NCBI GenBank assembly: GCA_028583605.1
Contig: CM053332.1
Location: 10,218,442-10,282,441, forward strand
From: Dastarcus helophoroides
Lineage: Eukaryota; Arthropoda; Insecta; Coleoptera; Bothrideridae
Reading direction: 5' to 3'
DNA: 64,000 bases
In this document: positions 47,250-56,580 of the stretch, in pieces
How the letters are laid out: the number at the start of each line of letters is the position of its first letter
How positions within the stretch are numbered: the stretch's first letter is position 1
Made by a program: the position numbers and the translations under genes
Notes under the pieces: model-generated
Database searches by the model: none
What the model was told of the DNA's origin: nothing
Seen by the model: the letters and a program-made list of their open reading frames with translations, nothing else

Positions 47250-49387
47250 CGAGGGCTGTCGTTTTAGTTTTGTATAGTTCCGAGATTAACTTCAACATCA
47301 CAGTAATACGTGTTGAAAAGTTCTTCAAAAGACAACTGGTTTAGTCACAGTGAATTTTGAAAGTTAGTAAGCTGTTCAGAAAGATGGAATTGAACCGAAA
47401 GCATTTTCAAGCGATAATTTTTTAAAAATTTTAAAGAAGTTTATCTTGCCGAGTTGGTTGCTGTTTTTGGTAATGAAAGACCGCATCAGTCGAAAGTTTC
47501 TCGCTGGTGTTCTGAATTCAAATGTGGACGCACAAATCTCAGCGATGAGCCTAGGTCAAGTCCACCAAAAACAGTGGTCACCCAGGAAAACATTAATGCT
47601 GTGCGTGAGATGATTAATGATGATCGTCATGTAACTTACAGCGAGATGGGGAGTTTCTTGGGCGTTTGTAAGACCTCAATACAAAAGATTTTACATGAAG
47701 AGTTAAGCGAGAGAAAATTAGTTTCTCCTTGGATCCCGCATTGGATTTATTCTCATGAGCTCGAGATTAATTAGTGTTTGGGTGTTTCGAGAGTCATCCG
47801 TTCCTGCAGTGTGTCCAAAAGGATGGTCGCAACCTTTGTGTCAAAATCCGAACATGTGGCTACAATTCCTTTAGAAGATCCAACGACTGGGACACCACCA
47901 TTTGTTTGCCATAAATCATGTCTAAGTTACGAAAAAAAGAACCCACTTCGGCGAATCATCATTCACTAAGAAAATGCGAGTGCCCATACTGCTCGACAAA
48001 CAATTGAGTTTTTGGAGCAACAAAACATCGAATTGCTTGATCATCCTCCGTATAGCCTGACTTAAGTCCCAACCATTTTTTTACATTTTCAACAATCAAA
48101 AATGCATTGCGTCGAAAACGGTTTCTCGTTAGATCCCAACATTTGTTGATTGAGGAGCAATTGGCAGTGTGTGTCAATTGGTGCCGAAGAACTCTAAATC
48201 GTTTTAATAGGGGTCGCTCCAAAAATGTACAATAAAAGTGTACAGTATTGTCAGGGATAACGAGGGTAACAAGTTTTGGATTTATTCTTATGAACCCGAG
48301 AATAAACGTCACTTTTGTGTTTGGGTGTTTCGAGAGTCATCCGTTCCGGCAGTGTGTCCAAAAGGATGGGCGCAACCTTTGTGTCAAAATCCGGACATGT
48401 GGGTACAATTCCTTTAAAAGATTGAACCGTTTGTTTGCCACAAATCATGTCTAAGCTACGAAAAAATGACCCACATAGTCGAATCATCATTCACCAAGAT
48501 AATGCAAGTGCCTATACAGCTCGACAAACAATTGAGTTTTTGGAGCAACAAAACATCGAATTGCTTGATCATCCTCCGTATAGCCTGACCTAATTTGCAA
48601 CCATTTTTTTTACATTTGTAACGATCAAGAATGCATTGCGTCGAAAAAGCTTTCTCGTTGGATCCCGCATCTGTTGATGGAGGAGCAATTGGCGGCTTGA
48701 AGAACTATAAATCGTGTCAATAGGGCCCGCTCCAAAAATGCGTACAGTATTATCAGCGATAATGAAGGAAACGAGTTTTGAATTTATTCTTATGAACCCG
48801 AGAATAAACGTCACTTTTGTGTTTAGGTGTTTCAAGAGTCATCCGTTCCTGGCAGTGTGTCCAAAAGGATGGGCACAACCTTTGCTGTCAAAATCCGAAC
48901 ATGTGGCTATAATTCCTTTAAAAGTTCGAACGACTTGGACCCAACCGTTTGTTTGCCACAAATCATGACTAAGCTACGAAAAAAAAAACCCACTTCGTCG
49001 AATCATCATTCACCAAGAGAATGCAAGTGCATATACTGCTCGACAAACAATTGAGTTTTGGAGCAACAAAACATCGAATTGCTTGATCATCCTTCGTATA
49101 ACCTAACCTAAGTCCCAACCATTTTTTTTACATTTCCAATGATCAAGAATGCACTGCGCCGAAAACGGTTTAAATCACCTAAATATGCTGTCGATACTTT
49201 CCAAATGAACATTTCGAAAATACTTACTGACAAAATGGAACAAGTGTTTTAACAACTGGCCTAAGCGAATACAAATTGCAAAAATGCATCGACAGTAATG
49301 GCAAATACTTTGAAAAAGAATAAATACTTGAAATGTGAAATATTGTTTTTTGTTAAGGCTATATACAAAACCAAAAAGACAGCCCCG
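47250..49387 (+). mobile_element. Rearranged mariner with a triplicated catalytic segment
   Basis: The ends match: left CGAGGGCTGTCGTTTTAGTT + TTGTATAG, right (inverted) CGGGGCTGTCTTTTTGGTTT + TGTATATAG. TA precedes the left end (47248-47249); the right flank is degraded. At 2.1 kb it is much longer than the usual 1.3 kb because a segment of about 500 bp is present three times. Confidence 0.85.
47454..49190 (+). pseudogene. mariner transposase relic, three partial copies of the catalytic core
   Basis: 47454-47774 gives the DNA-binding region (HQSKVSRWCSEFKCGRTNLS, then NINAVREMINDDRHVTYSEM). The next segment recurs three times: 'gagtcatccg' markers lie at 47791, 48334 and 48836 (543 and 502 bp apart). 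Each copy contains, in broken frames, an IYSYEPENKRHF-like block, TCGYNSF, TICLPQIMSKLRKK, RRIIIH, ARQTIEFLEQQNIELLDHPP and YSPDL-like sequence. Copies 1-2 also have KNALRRKRFLV. The catalytic Asp blocks are thus present up to three times, but every frame is interrupted. The antisense frames here are shadows. Confidence 0.85.
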
Positions 49388-49434
49388 AATTTGTTAATTT
49401 TTTTGTATGACAAATGAAATCAATTGTTAGAATT

Positions 49435-49486
49435 AGCGTAGCTAGAATGGGGCAAGGTACAGACATTGCCCCCCCCCCCCTACGCT
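49435..49486. repeat. GC-rich hairpin with a C homopolymer
   Basis: AGCGTAG + GGGGCAA on the left pairs with TTGCCCC + CTACGCT on the right. The right arm includes a run of about 12 C. It stands out in AT-rich DNA at the edge of the next array and may be a transposon subterminal hairpin. Confidence 0.65.
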
Positions 49487-49499
49487 TCATGCAGCTAAA

Positions 49500-52385
49500 C
49501 AAAAATTTACATTTAACTGATAAGACGTTTTCTAACAAAAATTCATTTCTTCTTGAAAATTCATCCTTTCCTTGATATATCGACATTTTCTCAAAAATTT
49601 CGACATATTTCTCGAAATTCGTCTTTTTTACAAAATTTGTCTTTTTCTCTTGAAATTTCAAATGTATTCTTTAAATTCGAATTCTTTTATCAGAACCCGA
49701 CCGAAAATTTCGAATTTTTATCCCAAAATTTATCGTTTTTTTTAGAAACTGCGCCATTTCGCAAAATTCGTTTTTTTTTCTGAAAATTTCGACTTCTATT
49801 TAAATATCGATATTTTGAAAATTTCGATTTGTTTATCAAGATTTAGTCTTTTCCTCGAAATATAGTGGATCTTCTGATAAAAAAACTAAAAATATAGGTG
49901 GAAATTTTAATAACTTTTTCGAATTTTTATATATGTTGTAAAACGACAAAAATTCTGAAAATTTTCTCTGGAATTGTAACTGTTTATAGCTGAAATACCA
50001 ACTTGTTTCTCAAAATTTCGAGGTTTATCTGAATATAGGACATTTTCTAGCTTAAAGGAAGACATGTCTGCCTCTGATTCAAGCAGATAAGAGAATTTTT
50101 GGAAAATTTTGTTTTTTTTTCAAAATTCGTCCTTTTTAAATTTTAATAAAATTTGATTCAGTCTGCAGAATTTCGAATGTTTACTAAATTTCGACCTTTT
50201 TCTCGAAATTTCGAACTTTCCGTAAAATTTCGAGTTTTTGCTATTTGGTTTTGCTTTTCAAAATTCCGAGCAAAAAATCGCTATTGCCAAAAATGAAAAT
50301 GAATTAAAAAAAAATTCGAAATTTCGAAATTTTTCTGAAAATCCTTTTTTAGAAAATTTGTGTTTTATCTTAAATTTGTCTTTTTCTAAAAATATTAATT
50401 TCTTTTTTAAATTGTTTTTTTTTTTCATAAACGACTGCTCTCAAAATTTTACCTTCTTGAAATTTGACTTTCTCCGAAAATGTTCAATCTTTTCCCCACT
50501 TCGTAGTTTTTCTCGAAAACTCGACCGTTTTTCCGAAATTCTGTTAGTTTTTCTCGAAATTTCTAGTGTTTTCCCGAAATTTTCTTTTTTTCCATAAATT
50601 GTTATTTTTCTTAACATTGCGTTTTTCTGAAGATCTTCATCTTTCAGAATTTCACTTTGCAGAAATGTTGTCTGGCCTTTTTCTCGAAATGTTTCTTTTC
50701 ATCTCAAAATTCGGTATTTATTTTTTTTTGTTGGAAATTTCGACCTTTTCCTTCAAAGTTATTTTCAATTCGTCTTTTTCGAAATTTCAACTTTATTGTC
50801 GAAATTCTACTTTTAAAAATCATTTTTTCTGTCAAATTTCCACCACTTTTCTTAGTATATGTCTTTTTTTTTATTTTGACCTTTTTAAATTTGACTCCGG
50901 AAAATGTCTTCTATCTCAAAGTTCTCGTGATTTTCAAAATTTCGACTTTTAGCTCAAAATGCGATGTTATTTTAGTTTCTGGAAATGCCGACTTCTTCCT
51001 CGAAACTTCTGCTTTTCCTTGAAATTTCGATCTTCGCGAAATTCGGCTGTTTTCTCTAAATTAAATCGGCATGTTATCAAAAAGTAAAAATTTGTGAAGA
51101 ACATTTTTGGAAAATTTCGAGAAAAAGACTTCTTGTAAATTCAATCTATTTACTGAAATTTAAAGATTATGTCAAAATTGGAATAAAGAAGTAAACATTT
51201 CTGGAAAAATGTTTTTGGAAAATGCACATTTTTTTTTTAAATTCGACTCCTTTTGTTATAAATTGTGACTGTTTTAAAGTTCAATCTTTGGAAATATTTT
51301 GAAATTTCTCGAATTTTGAACATTTTTCCAGTTTTTTATTTTAAATTTAGTTTTATAAAAATTCAGATTTTCCCAAAACTGGGCTTTTTTTTACGATTTT
51401 ATTCTAAAAAATTGTACTTTTTTGGTTCTTTCTGATCTTTTTTTATATAAATTTCCGAAAATTTCATGTTTCTCCAAATACGATGTTCTTTGTTTCTAGA
51501 AATCTCCACTTTACAGCGGAGCATCTTTTCAAAATTTCGACCTTTTTTGAAAACTGCGACTTTTTTTTACAAAATTCGATCTTTGAAAATATTATTTTTT
51601 CAAATTCTCAACATTTTTCGAGGATTTCCAAAAGGTTAGGTTTTTTATTTTAAATTTGATTTTTTAAAATTCCAAGTTTTCCCGAAATTGGTTTTTTGTT
51701 CGACATTCATCTCTCTCGAAATTATTTTTAAAAATTCTACTTTTCCCTCCCAAATAAACTTTGTCTTGGAAATCTCGAATTTTCTTGGAGAAATTTCGAC
51801 CTTTTTCTCGATATTTCGACGGTGGTTTTCAAATATCGTTATTTTTTCTAAATCTATTTTTTTTAAATTCGGGGTTTTCTTTTTTTTTTCAAATTTAATT
51901 TCCAAGAAACCGATGTTTGTCAAAATTTGTCTTAATCTCCAAATTTTGAATTGCACTTCAAAATCTGATGTTTCTGTAAATTTCCACTTTAAATCTACTC
52001 AAAATTTCGAATTTTTCCAAAATTCTTTTAATATTCTCAAGGATTTATTTTTTTTCCTGTAAATTTGACTTACAATTAGTCTGGAAATAGCCACTTTTTT
52101 TCACAAAATTCGACTCTGAAAATGTCGACTTTTTTCTTCGAAATTTCGATATTTTTTGGAAGTTTTCCGAAAGATTGGGTTTTTATGTTAGATTCGATTT
52201 TCTAACTGTCTTTGCAAAGTTCGACTCTACTTCCAAATGTCTAAGTTAATTTTCTTCGAAATCTCGATATTTTTCGAAGTTTTCCGAAAGATTGAGTTTT
52301 TATTTTAGATTCGATTTTCTTATTGTCTTTGTTCGACTCTATTTCCAAATGCTAAGTTAATCTGGAAATTTGATCTCCTAGTTTC
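49500..52385. repeat. T-rich quasi-periodic array (block 8)
   Basis: Dense 'ctcgaaatttcga', 'ttttctcgaaat' and 'aaaatttcgac' words. It ends with a 117-bp tandem duplication whose marker 'agttttccgaaagattg' occurs at 52161 and 52278. ORFs of up to 128 codons are Phe/Ser/Lys low complexity and are not genes. 52385-52785 has no recognisable feature. Confidence 0.85.
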
Positions 52386-52785
52386 GATAGTATTGGTATT
52401 AGCCGGAAGCTTTTCCGGTGCAATTTTTAAAAATGATTGTTGTACTCCCTAAACGAAATCCTGTTTAAGCCCATGTCCATGCACAAAATACACCCAGAAT
52501 AGAACAGCCACAGTAAATCTGCGACAGCGAACAGACGGAAAACATTATCCAGAAATTGCCTTTTAAAACTAAGATGACTATTTAAGGCGCTAATTAATTA
52601 TTGGAAAAATCGACGTAGAGGATTTTTTTTTAAATGACAAATTTTGGAACTACTTATTGGACAAAGTAAATGAAAAAAAAAATGTGCAGTTATAGGGACT
52701 GCCGATAGACGTGAAAACTAAAACCAAAGTAAAATCATAACTAATTTCAAGATATTCAAAAAAAAATGTTTTCAATGTACTAATT

Positions 52786-53013
52786 TTTCGGATTAAGCAA
52801 GTGTCGGATTAGGCGGATGTTGGACTATCCGGATGCCGGATTATGCCGATGTCGGATTATCCGGATATCGGATTATCCGAATTTCGGACTATCCGGATGC
52901 CGGATTATCCAATGTCGGATTATCCGGACGGCGGATTATCCGGATGTCAGATTATCCGGATGTCGAATTAGCCGGATATCGGACTCTCCCGGTGCCGGAT
53001 TATTCGAATGTCA
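52786..53013. repeat. 16-bp minisatellite (about 14 units)
   Basis: Degenerate units of the form GGATGTCGGATTATCC repeat end to end with variation at several sites. Every junction recreates TCCGGA or a close variant, so CpG is concentrated here in AT-rich DNA. The Arg/Ile/Asp ORFs over it are repeat translation. Confidence 0.9.
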
Positions 53014-53025
53014 TTGAATGTCTGG

Positions 53026-53075
53026 AGTGGCGCAGTGGTAGAGCAATCGACTAGTAGTTCAAAGTAGCGTTTTTT
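53026..53075 (+). repeat. tRNA-like segment (possible SINE head)
   Basis: TGGCGCAGTGGTAGAGC matches a Pol III A box in a D-arm context. About 30 bp later TAGTTCAAAGT loosely resembles a B box. The acceptor stem cannot be closed and an intact tRNA is not present. It lies directly after the minisatellite, as the head of a tRNA-derived SINE might. Confidence 0.45.
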
Positions 53076-53392
53076 TGGTAACGCAAAACGCTTAGCGCAC
53101 CTAAATAAGTTTTCACTTCAAAGAAAAATCGAGTATAAATGATCTAGAATGTTATCTACAACCAAAATTAACGATACTTCCGGTACTGCCAGGAATGACA
53201 CCATTTTGAATTTCAGTTCAGTTGCCACTGGAAAAATTTTAAAAATTTTCCAATCAGCAATCTTTGGCGAAATCGGTCGATTTCAGTTCGACGTGATCGT
53301 GAGTGGTCGTGGACACCCTGCTCATTTCCATTTAAATATGAAGTTAAGGCAAGTACATAAAACTAAAAAATTGATCAACTGAAATGCCTTAC

Positions 53393-53652
53393 CAAAACAT
53401 CAGTGTTTTCAAAATAGTTTTTCCAATAGGGTCTTATTTTTCTTTGGCCTCCTATGTCCCAAACATTCAATTTGAAACCTTCTGAAATTACAGATTTTAT
53501 GTTGAACCCCGCTGTAGGAGTTATATGTGTTATGTCTTCGGAAGCTAATGTTTTAAAATTGTCGTCTTTCCGGCGTTGTCCAAACCCAACAAAAGTAATC
53601 TCAACTCTTTCTCCGGACTCGATCTCAATTTCTTCAAAATAGAAAGCAGTCC
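53393..53652 (-). CDS. Arl3: ADP-ribosylation factor-like 3, exon 2 (GTPase core, one-base deletion)
   Basis: The acceptor ATTGCAG precedes 53652 and donor GTAAGG follows 53393. In the expected frame it reads [31 protein letters not shown] (P-loop), then, after a missing A in the run at 53551-53554, [38 protein letters not shown] (G3 WDIGGQ) and NYFENTDVL. The Gly-2 codon is the first codon, so the initiator ATG is on a separate exon. The identity is very strong: these are the signature ARL3 residues. 260 nt are present where 261 would keep the frame. Confidence 0.93.
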
Positions 53653-53868
53653 CTGCAATAATCGACTAGTTTAATATCATTTTATAAGATGGCACTGCAC
53701 GTTTGACTTTCTTTGATTTGCAACCAGCAATACAGAAAAAGGCATCATTTGGTTGCCATAGTTACAAAGTGACAGTTGTGAATGTGATTGAGTTTGGATA
53801 TTTTAAGGAATATTATTATTTGTTCAGTTTAAATTGCATGATTTTAATAAGCACGTGAACATTCTTAC

Positions 53869-53871
53869 CAT
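53869..53871 (-). CDS. Arl3: Arl3 exon 1 (initiator ATG only)
   Basis: On the minus strand AAAACATG is followed at once by GTAAGA, a strong donor. Joining ATG to exon 2 gives [10 protein letters not shown], the expected ARL3 N-terminus. The intron is 53868-53653. The 5' UTR extends towards 53940. Confidence 0.75.
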
Positions 53872-54005
53872 GTTTTATTTATTTGTAGTGGTTTCGCTTT
53901 ATATAAGTCGATAAAAGTGTTGTAAATCACGTCTGAAACTTGGTGAGATTACAGTGCCACATTTGCTTTGATCTGTCAAATAAACAATTCAAAATAATCA
54001 ATAAT
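53872..54005. promoter_or_regulatory. Likely bidirectional promoter between Arl3 and the RCC1-like gene
   Basis: Only 134 bp separate the two divergent start codons, so both transcripts must start within or beside this stretch. A TATATAAG word lies near 53899. Transcription start sites cannot be placed by eye. Confidence 0.6.
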
Positions 54006-55792
54006 ATGAAGGTGTTTTGTAACGGTTTCAACCTGTACGATCAGTTTGAATATAAGGAACATTTAATTGAAAAATTTACAGAGTGTGATCTCGAAAGTGC
54101 TAACGAAATCGAAGTGAGTTTGACTTATTGCATCTTACAGTTAGGCAACCAATTATACTTGAGAGGCGGCAAGTACGAAGATTTGAAACAAATCGCTCTA
54201 AAAACTGAAATCAAAATTGTTAGCTTTTGCTGCGACACTGATAGAATTTTAATTTTATTAAGGAATGGCGATATATTTAAAGTTGATTATGGCGATCCTT
54301 GCCTTGTTTTTCAATTACCAAAACCTGAATATTTGGAGGAAGGCGATAAAATTATACACATATCTGCTGGAAGTACATTAACTGTGGCCTCATCTTTAAA
54401 TGGGAATATTTATAATTTGCCTAATAAAATGAAATTTAGCAACAAAGATATCATAGACATAAAAACAGGAAGAGAACATTGTCTTATACTTATTAAGAAT
54501 GGAGATGTATTTTCTTTTGGAGGAGGTAGGTAGGTATGTTAAGACCTTTTTTAATATGTGTAATCTATTTTAGGAGTTGGGCATATATAACGTTAGAAAA
54601 TTAATTGTTAAATTATAGTCAGAACCCATGTAGCGAAACCATGTCCATTTTGCCCAATTTGGTATTTTTTTTTTTCATGTTTTTGTCTGATTTCCTTGCA
54701 TTGTTCAATGTTATTTTGGAAGAAATTGAATAGTATTTTGTGTAGTTATCAAATTAATATAATGTGAAATGATCCCCAATTTCTTCTAAAATTCATATAC
54801 AAACAAAGGACCGTAAGCAGCCTAACTAGCTTGTGAGGAGCCATGTCTAGATATAATTATTTTTCAAAATATAACTACCTGTGTCGGGTATCTTAATGGA
54901 TGTTTTTTTGCAGTTCTATCCACAGATAGCACCTTCAATCGTCTCCCAAGACGAATGCCTACTTGAGAAAATTCGAAATTTGCAAAAAAAGCATTTTGAG
55001 CTTATACTTGAAATTTTAAAAGTCAAAATGCCTTAAAAAACAAATTCAGAAATTCAAACTAATTGTAAAAAAAGTGGAGTCTAAAATTTTTGTGGCAGGA
55101 TTGGAAATTTTTAAACAAAATAATAATAATTCATCAAAATAAATATGAATGATAAATTAGAGTAATAAAGTAAAAATTCACAGAAAAAAATCGAAATTTC
55201 AAAAACTCAGAATTTGTCAAAAACTACACTAAATTAAATTTCTACTTTTAATATCTTAATACAAAACAGAAATATTTCTAGTCGAGGACAACTTGGTCAT
55301 GGAACTCTGGACGATGAAACAGAACCTAAACTAATTAACGCCTTGGCTGGCATTAAAATAGTGGCCATTGCTTGCGGTGGGTGGCATTCCTGTGCTTTGA
55401 GCAACTCTGGCGACCTTTATTCATGGGGTTGGAATAGTAATGGCCAACTTGGGATGAAAAGTGCAGGATCTGGCGATGCTCCATCTGTAATGGCCCTTCC
55501 GCTTGTTATTGACTTCGATAATTTGCAAGCAGTTGTCACTAAAATTGCTTGTGGGGCACGACATACGATAGCTTTATTGAGTAACTACTAATACATATGC
55601 TTTGCATTCAATATTGTGTTGATTTTTACAGGGGATGGTAGCTTATATGGTTGTGGTTGGAATAAATACAAACAACTTTTTAATGCGGAAACGGTGAATG
55701 TCTATGGTATGACTTACCTCCATAATTTTGATAAACAAAATGTCAAATCACTAAAATGTGGTCCCTGGAATTCCGTTGTTGTGTGTTATTAA
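54006..55792 (+). CDS. Rccd1: RCC1-repeat protein resembling RCCD1
   Basis: Three exons: 54006-54529, 55282-55580 and 55632-55792 (984 nt, 327 residues), all in phase (donors GTAGGT and GTAACT; acceptors TTTCTAG and TTTACAG). The ATG at 54006 gives MKVFCNGFNLYDQF, like the FxGFNxxGQ start of RCCD1. RCC1 beta-propeller signatures follow: GREHCLILIKNGDVFSFGGG at the exon 1 end, SRGQLGHGTLDDETEP, ACGGWHSCALSNSGDLYSWG, WNSNGQLGM, ACGARHTIALLRDGSLYGCG and CGPWNSVVV. RCCD1 partners the demethylase KDM8 in mammals; the role here is inferred from the family. AATAAA at 55792-55797 follows the stop. Intron 1 (54530-55281) has array-like words but no gene. Alternatively another small RCC1 family member. 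Confidence 0.88.
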
Positions 55793-55799
55793 ATAAACG

Positions 55800-55985
55800 A
55801 CCTATAAGCTTTGTTTCACTTCTAATGATTTTCACTAAATAAGGACACTTTACTTGTCTAATGAATAATTAAAGGTTATTGATTAATTCTCTAGTTTATA
55901 CAAACGCTTTTTGTTTTAATTTTTCCTAGTTAAGTTTTTGATTACATGTTAAAAATATTTTTATTTTTGAACAGTAGCTAAATTA
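55800..55985. other. 3' flank of the RCC1-like gene
   Basis: AT-rich, no further gene. The Arl3/RCC1-like gene pair ends here and transposon-derived sequence begins. Confidence 0.4.
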
Positions 55986-55989
55986 TATT

Positions 55990-56465
55990 ACACCGTGTGT
56001 ATACAAGTCTCATCAAAAAGTAACAAGCATTTTTTAATTTCGCGAGTTCTGTTAGTCCAATTTTTGCGATCTTTTTCATTGTTGTATAGATAAACATATC
56101 AGAAAAATATCTATAAAATTTTAGCCATATTGAATGTTTAGTTTTGGCCTTGTCTTTGGTTTAGTTTGTTGTCAACTATTAAAAATGTTACATATGTTTT
56201 GGTACCTTCGACAATTTTATTTATTTCTTCAAAAATTGGGTGGGAGAACTTGCATTAAATTTTTCTATAATAATAATAAGACAAAGTGCAGCAATGTTTG
56301 ATAAATGTTAAACATTGTTTTTTGGTGAGTCTGCTATAAGTAAACGAGCTTGACAAATGCGGTTGAATGTGAAGTTTATGCTCACTTTGTTCTTCAATAT
56401 TAACATCATAGTGCAACATGAGTTTATGTCACAATATTAAATGATCAGTAAGAAATGTACTGCCT
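55990..56465 (+). mobile_element. Internally deleted mariner relic
   Basis: Plus-strand fragments FGESAISK (mariner first domain) and RLNVKFMLTLFFNINIIVQH then EFMS, like the LLTVFFD...VHHEFL region of mariner transposases, are joined with the middle missing. Stops throughout. The right side is cut by the hAT end at 56471. Confidence 0.65.
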
Positions 56466-56470
56466 TATAA

Positions 56471-56580
56471 CAGGGGTCGGCAAACCGCGACTCGGGAGCC
56501 GCATGCGGCTCTTTTAAAAGAAAATTGCGGCTCTTTAAAATCCCCTAAAAAAATAAATAAAAGCTGGACAGACATGCAGA
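56471..56580. mobile_element. hAT-type left terminus, followed by an array
   Basis: CAGGGGTCGGCAAACCGCGA opens a GC-rich subterminal stretch with 'ggagccgcatgcggctcttt' (partly palindromic) and a repeat of GCGGCTCTTT. These are typical hAT ends. No matching right end was found before 64000. The A-rich array starts directly after it. Confidence 0.75.

Larger units (their letters stand above)
42004..53392 (-). other. Arl3 intron 2 (11.4 kb, transposon-filled)
   Basis: Donor GTAAGG at 53392 and acceptor at 42004, with the reading frame preserved across the join. It holds an inverted repeat (42681), a non-autonomous hAT with an array, a rearranged mariner, another array, a 16-bp minisatellite and a tRNA-like segment. 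Stretches 42060-42680, 42840-43015 and 46500-47245 show nothing recognisable. Confidence 0.85.

Noticed and set aside
47959..48835. Antisense frames of 79-117 codons over the rearranged mariner
   Set aside because: They are reverse-strand shadows of the transposase repeats.
52786..53013. CRISPR-like repeat array
   Set aside because: The units are contiguous with no spacers, and the context is eukaryotic. It is a minisatellite.
53026..53075. Functional tRNA gene
   Set aside because: Only the A-box/D-arm half is convincing; the acceptor stem and T arm do not fold.
53149..53382. 77-codon plus-strand frame next to Arl3 exon 2
   Set aside because: It starts with ATG and has ordinary composition, but no family or splice evidence, and it lies within the Arl3 intron on the opposite strand.
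53940..54005. Upstream start for the RCC1-like protein at 53940
   Set aside because: That codon is TTG. The first ATG in frame is 54006 and gives the expected N-terminus.
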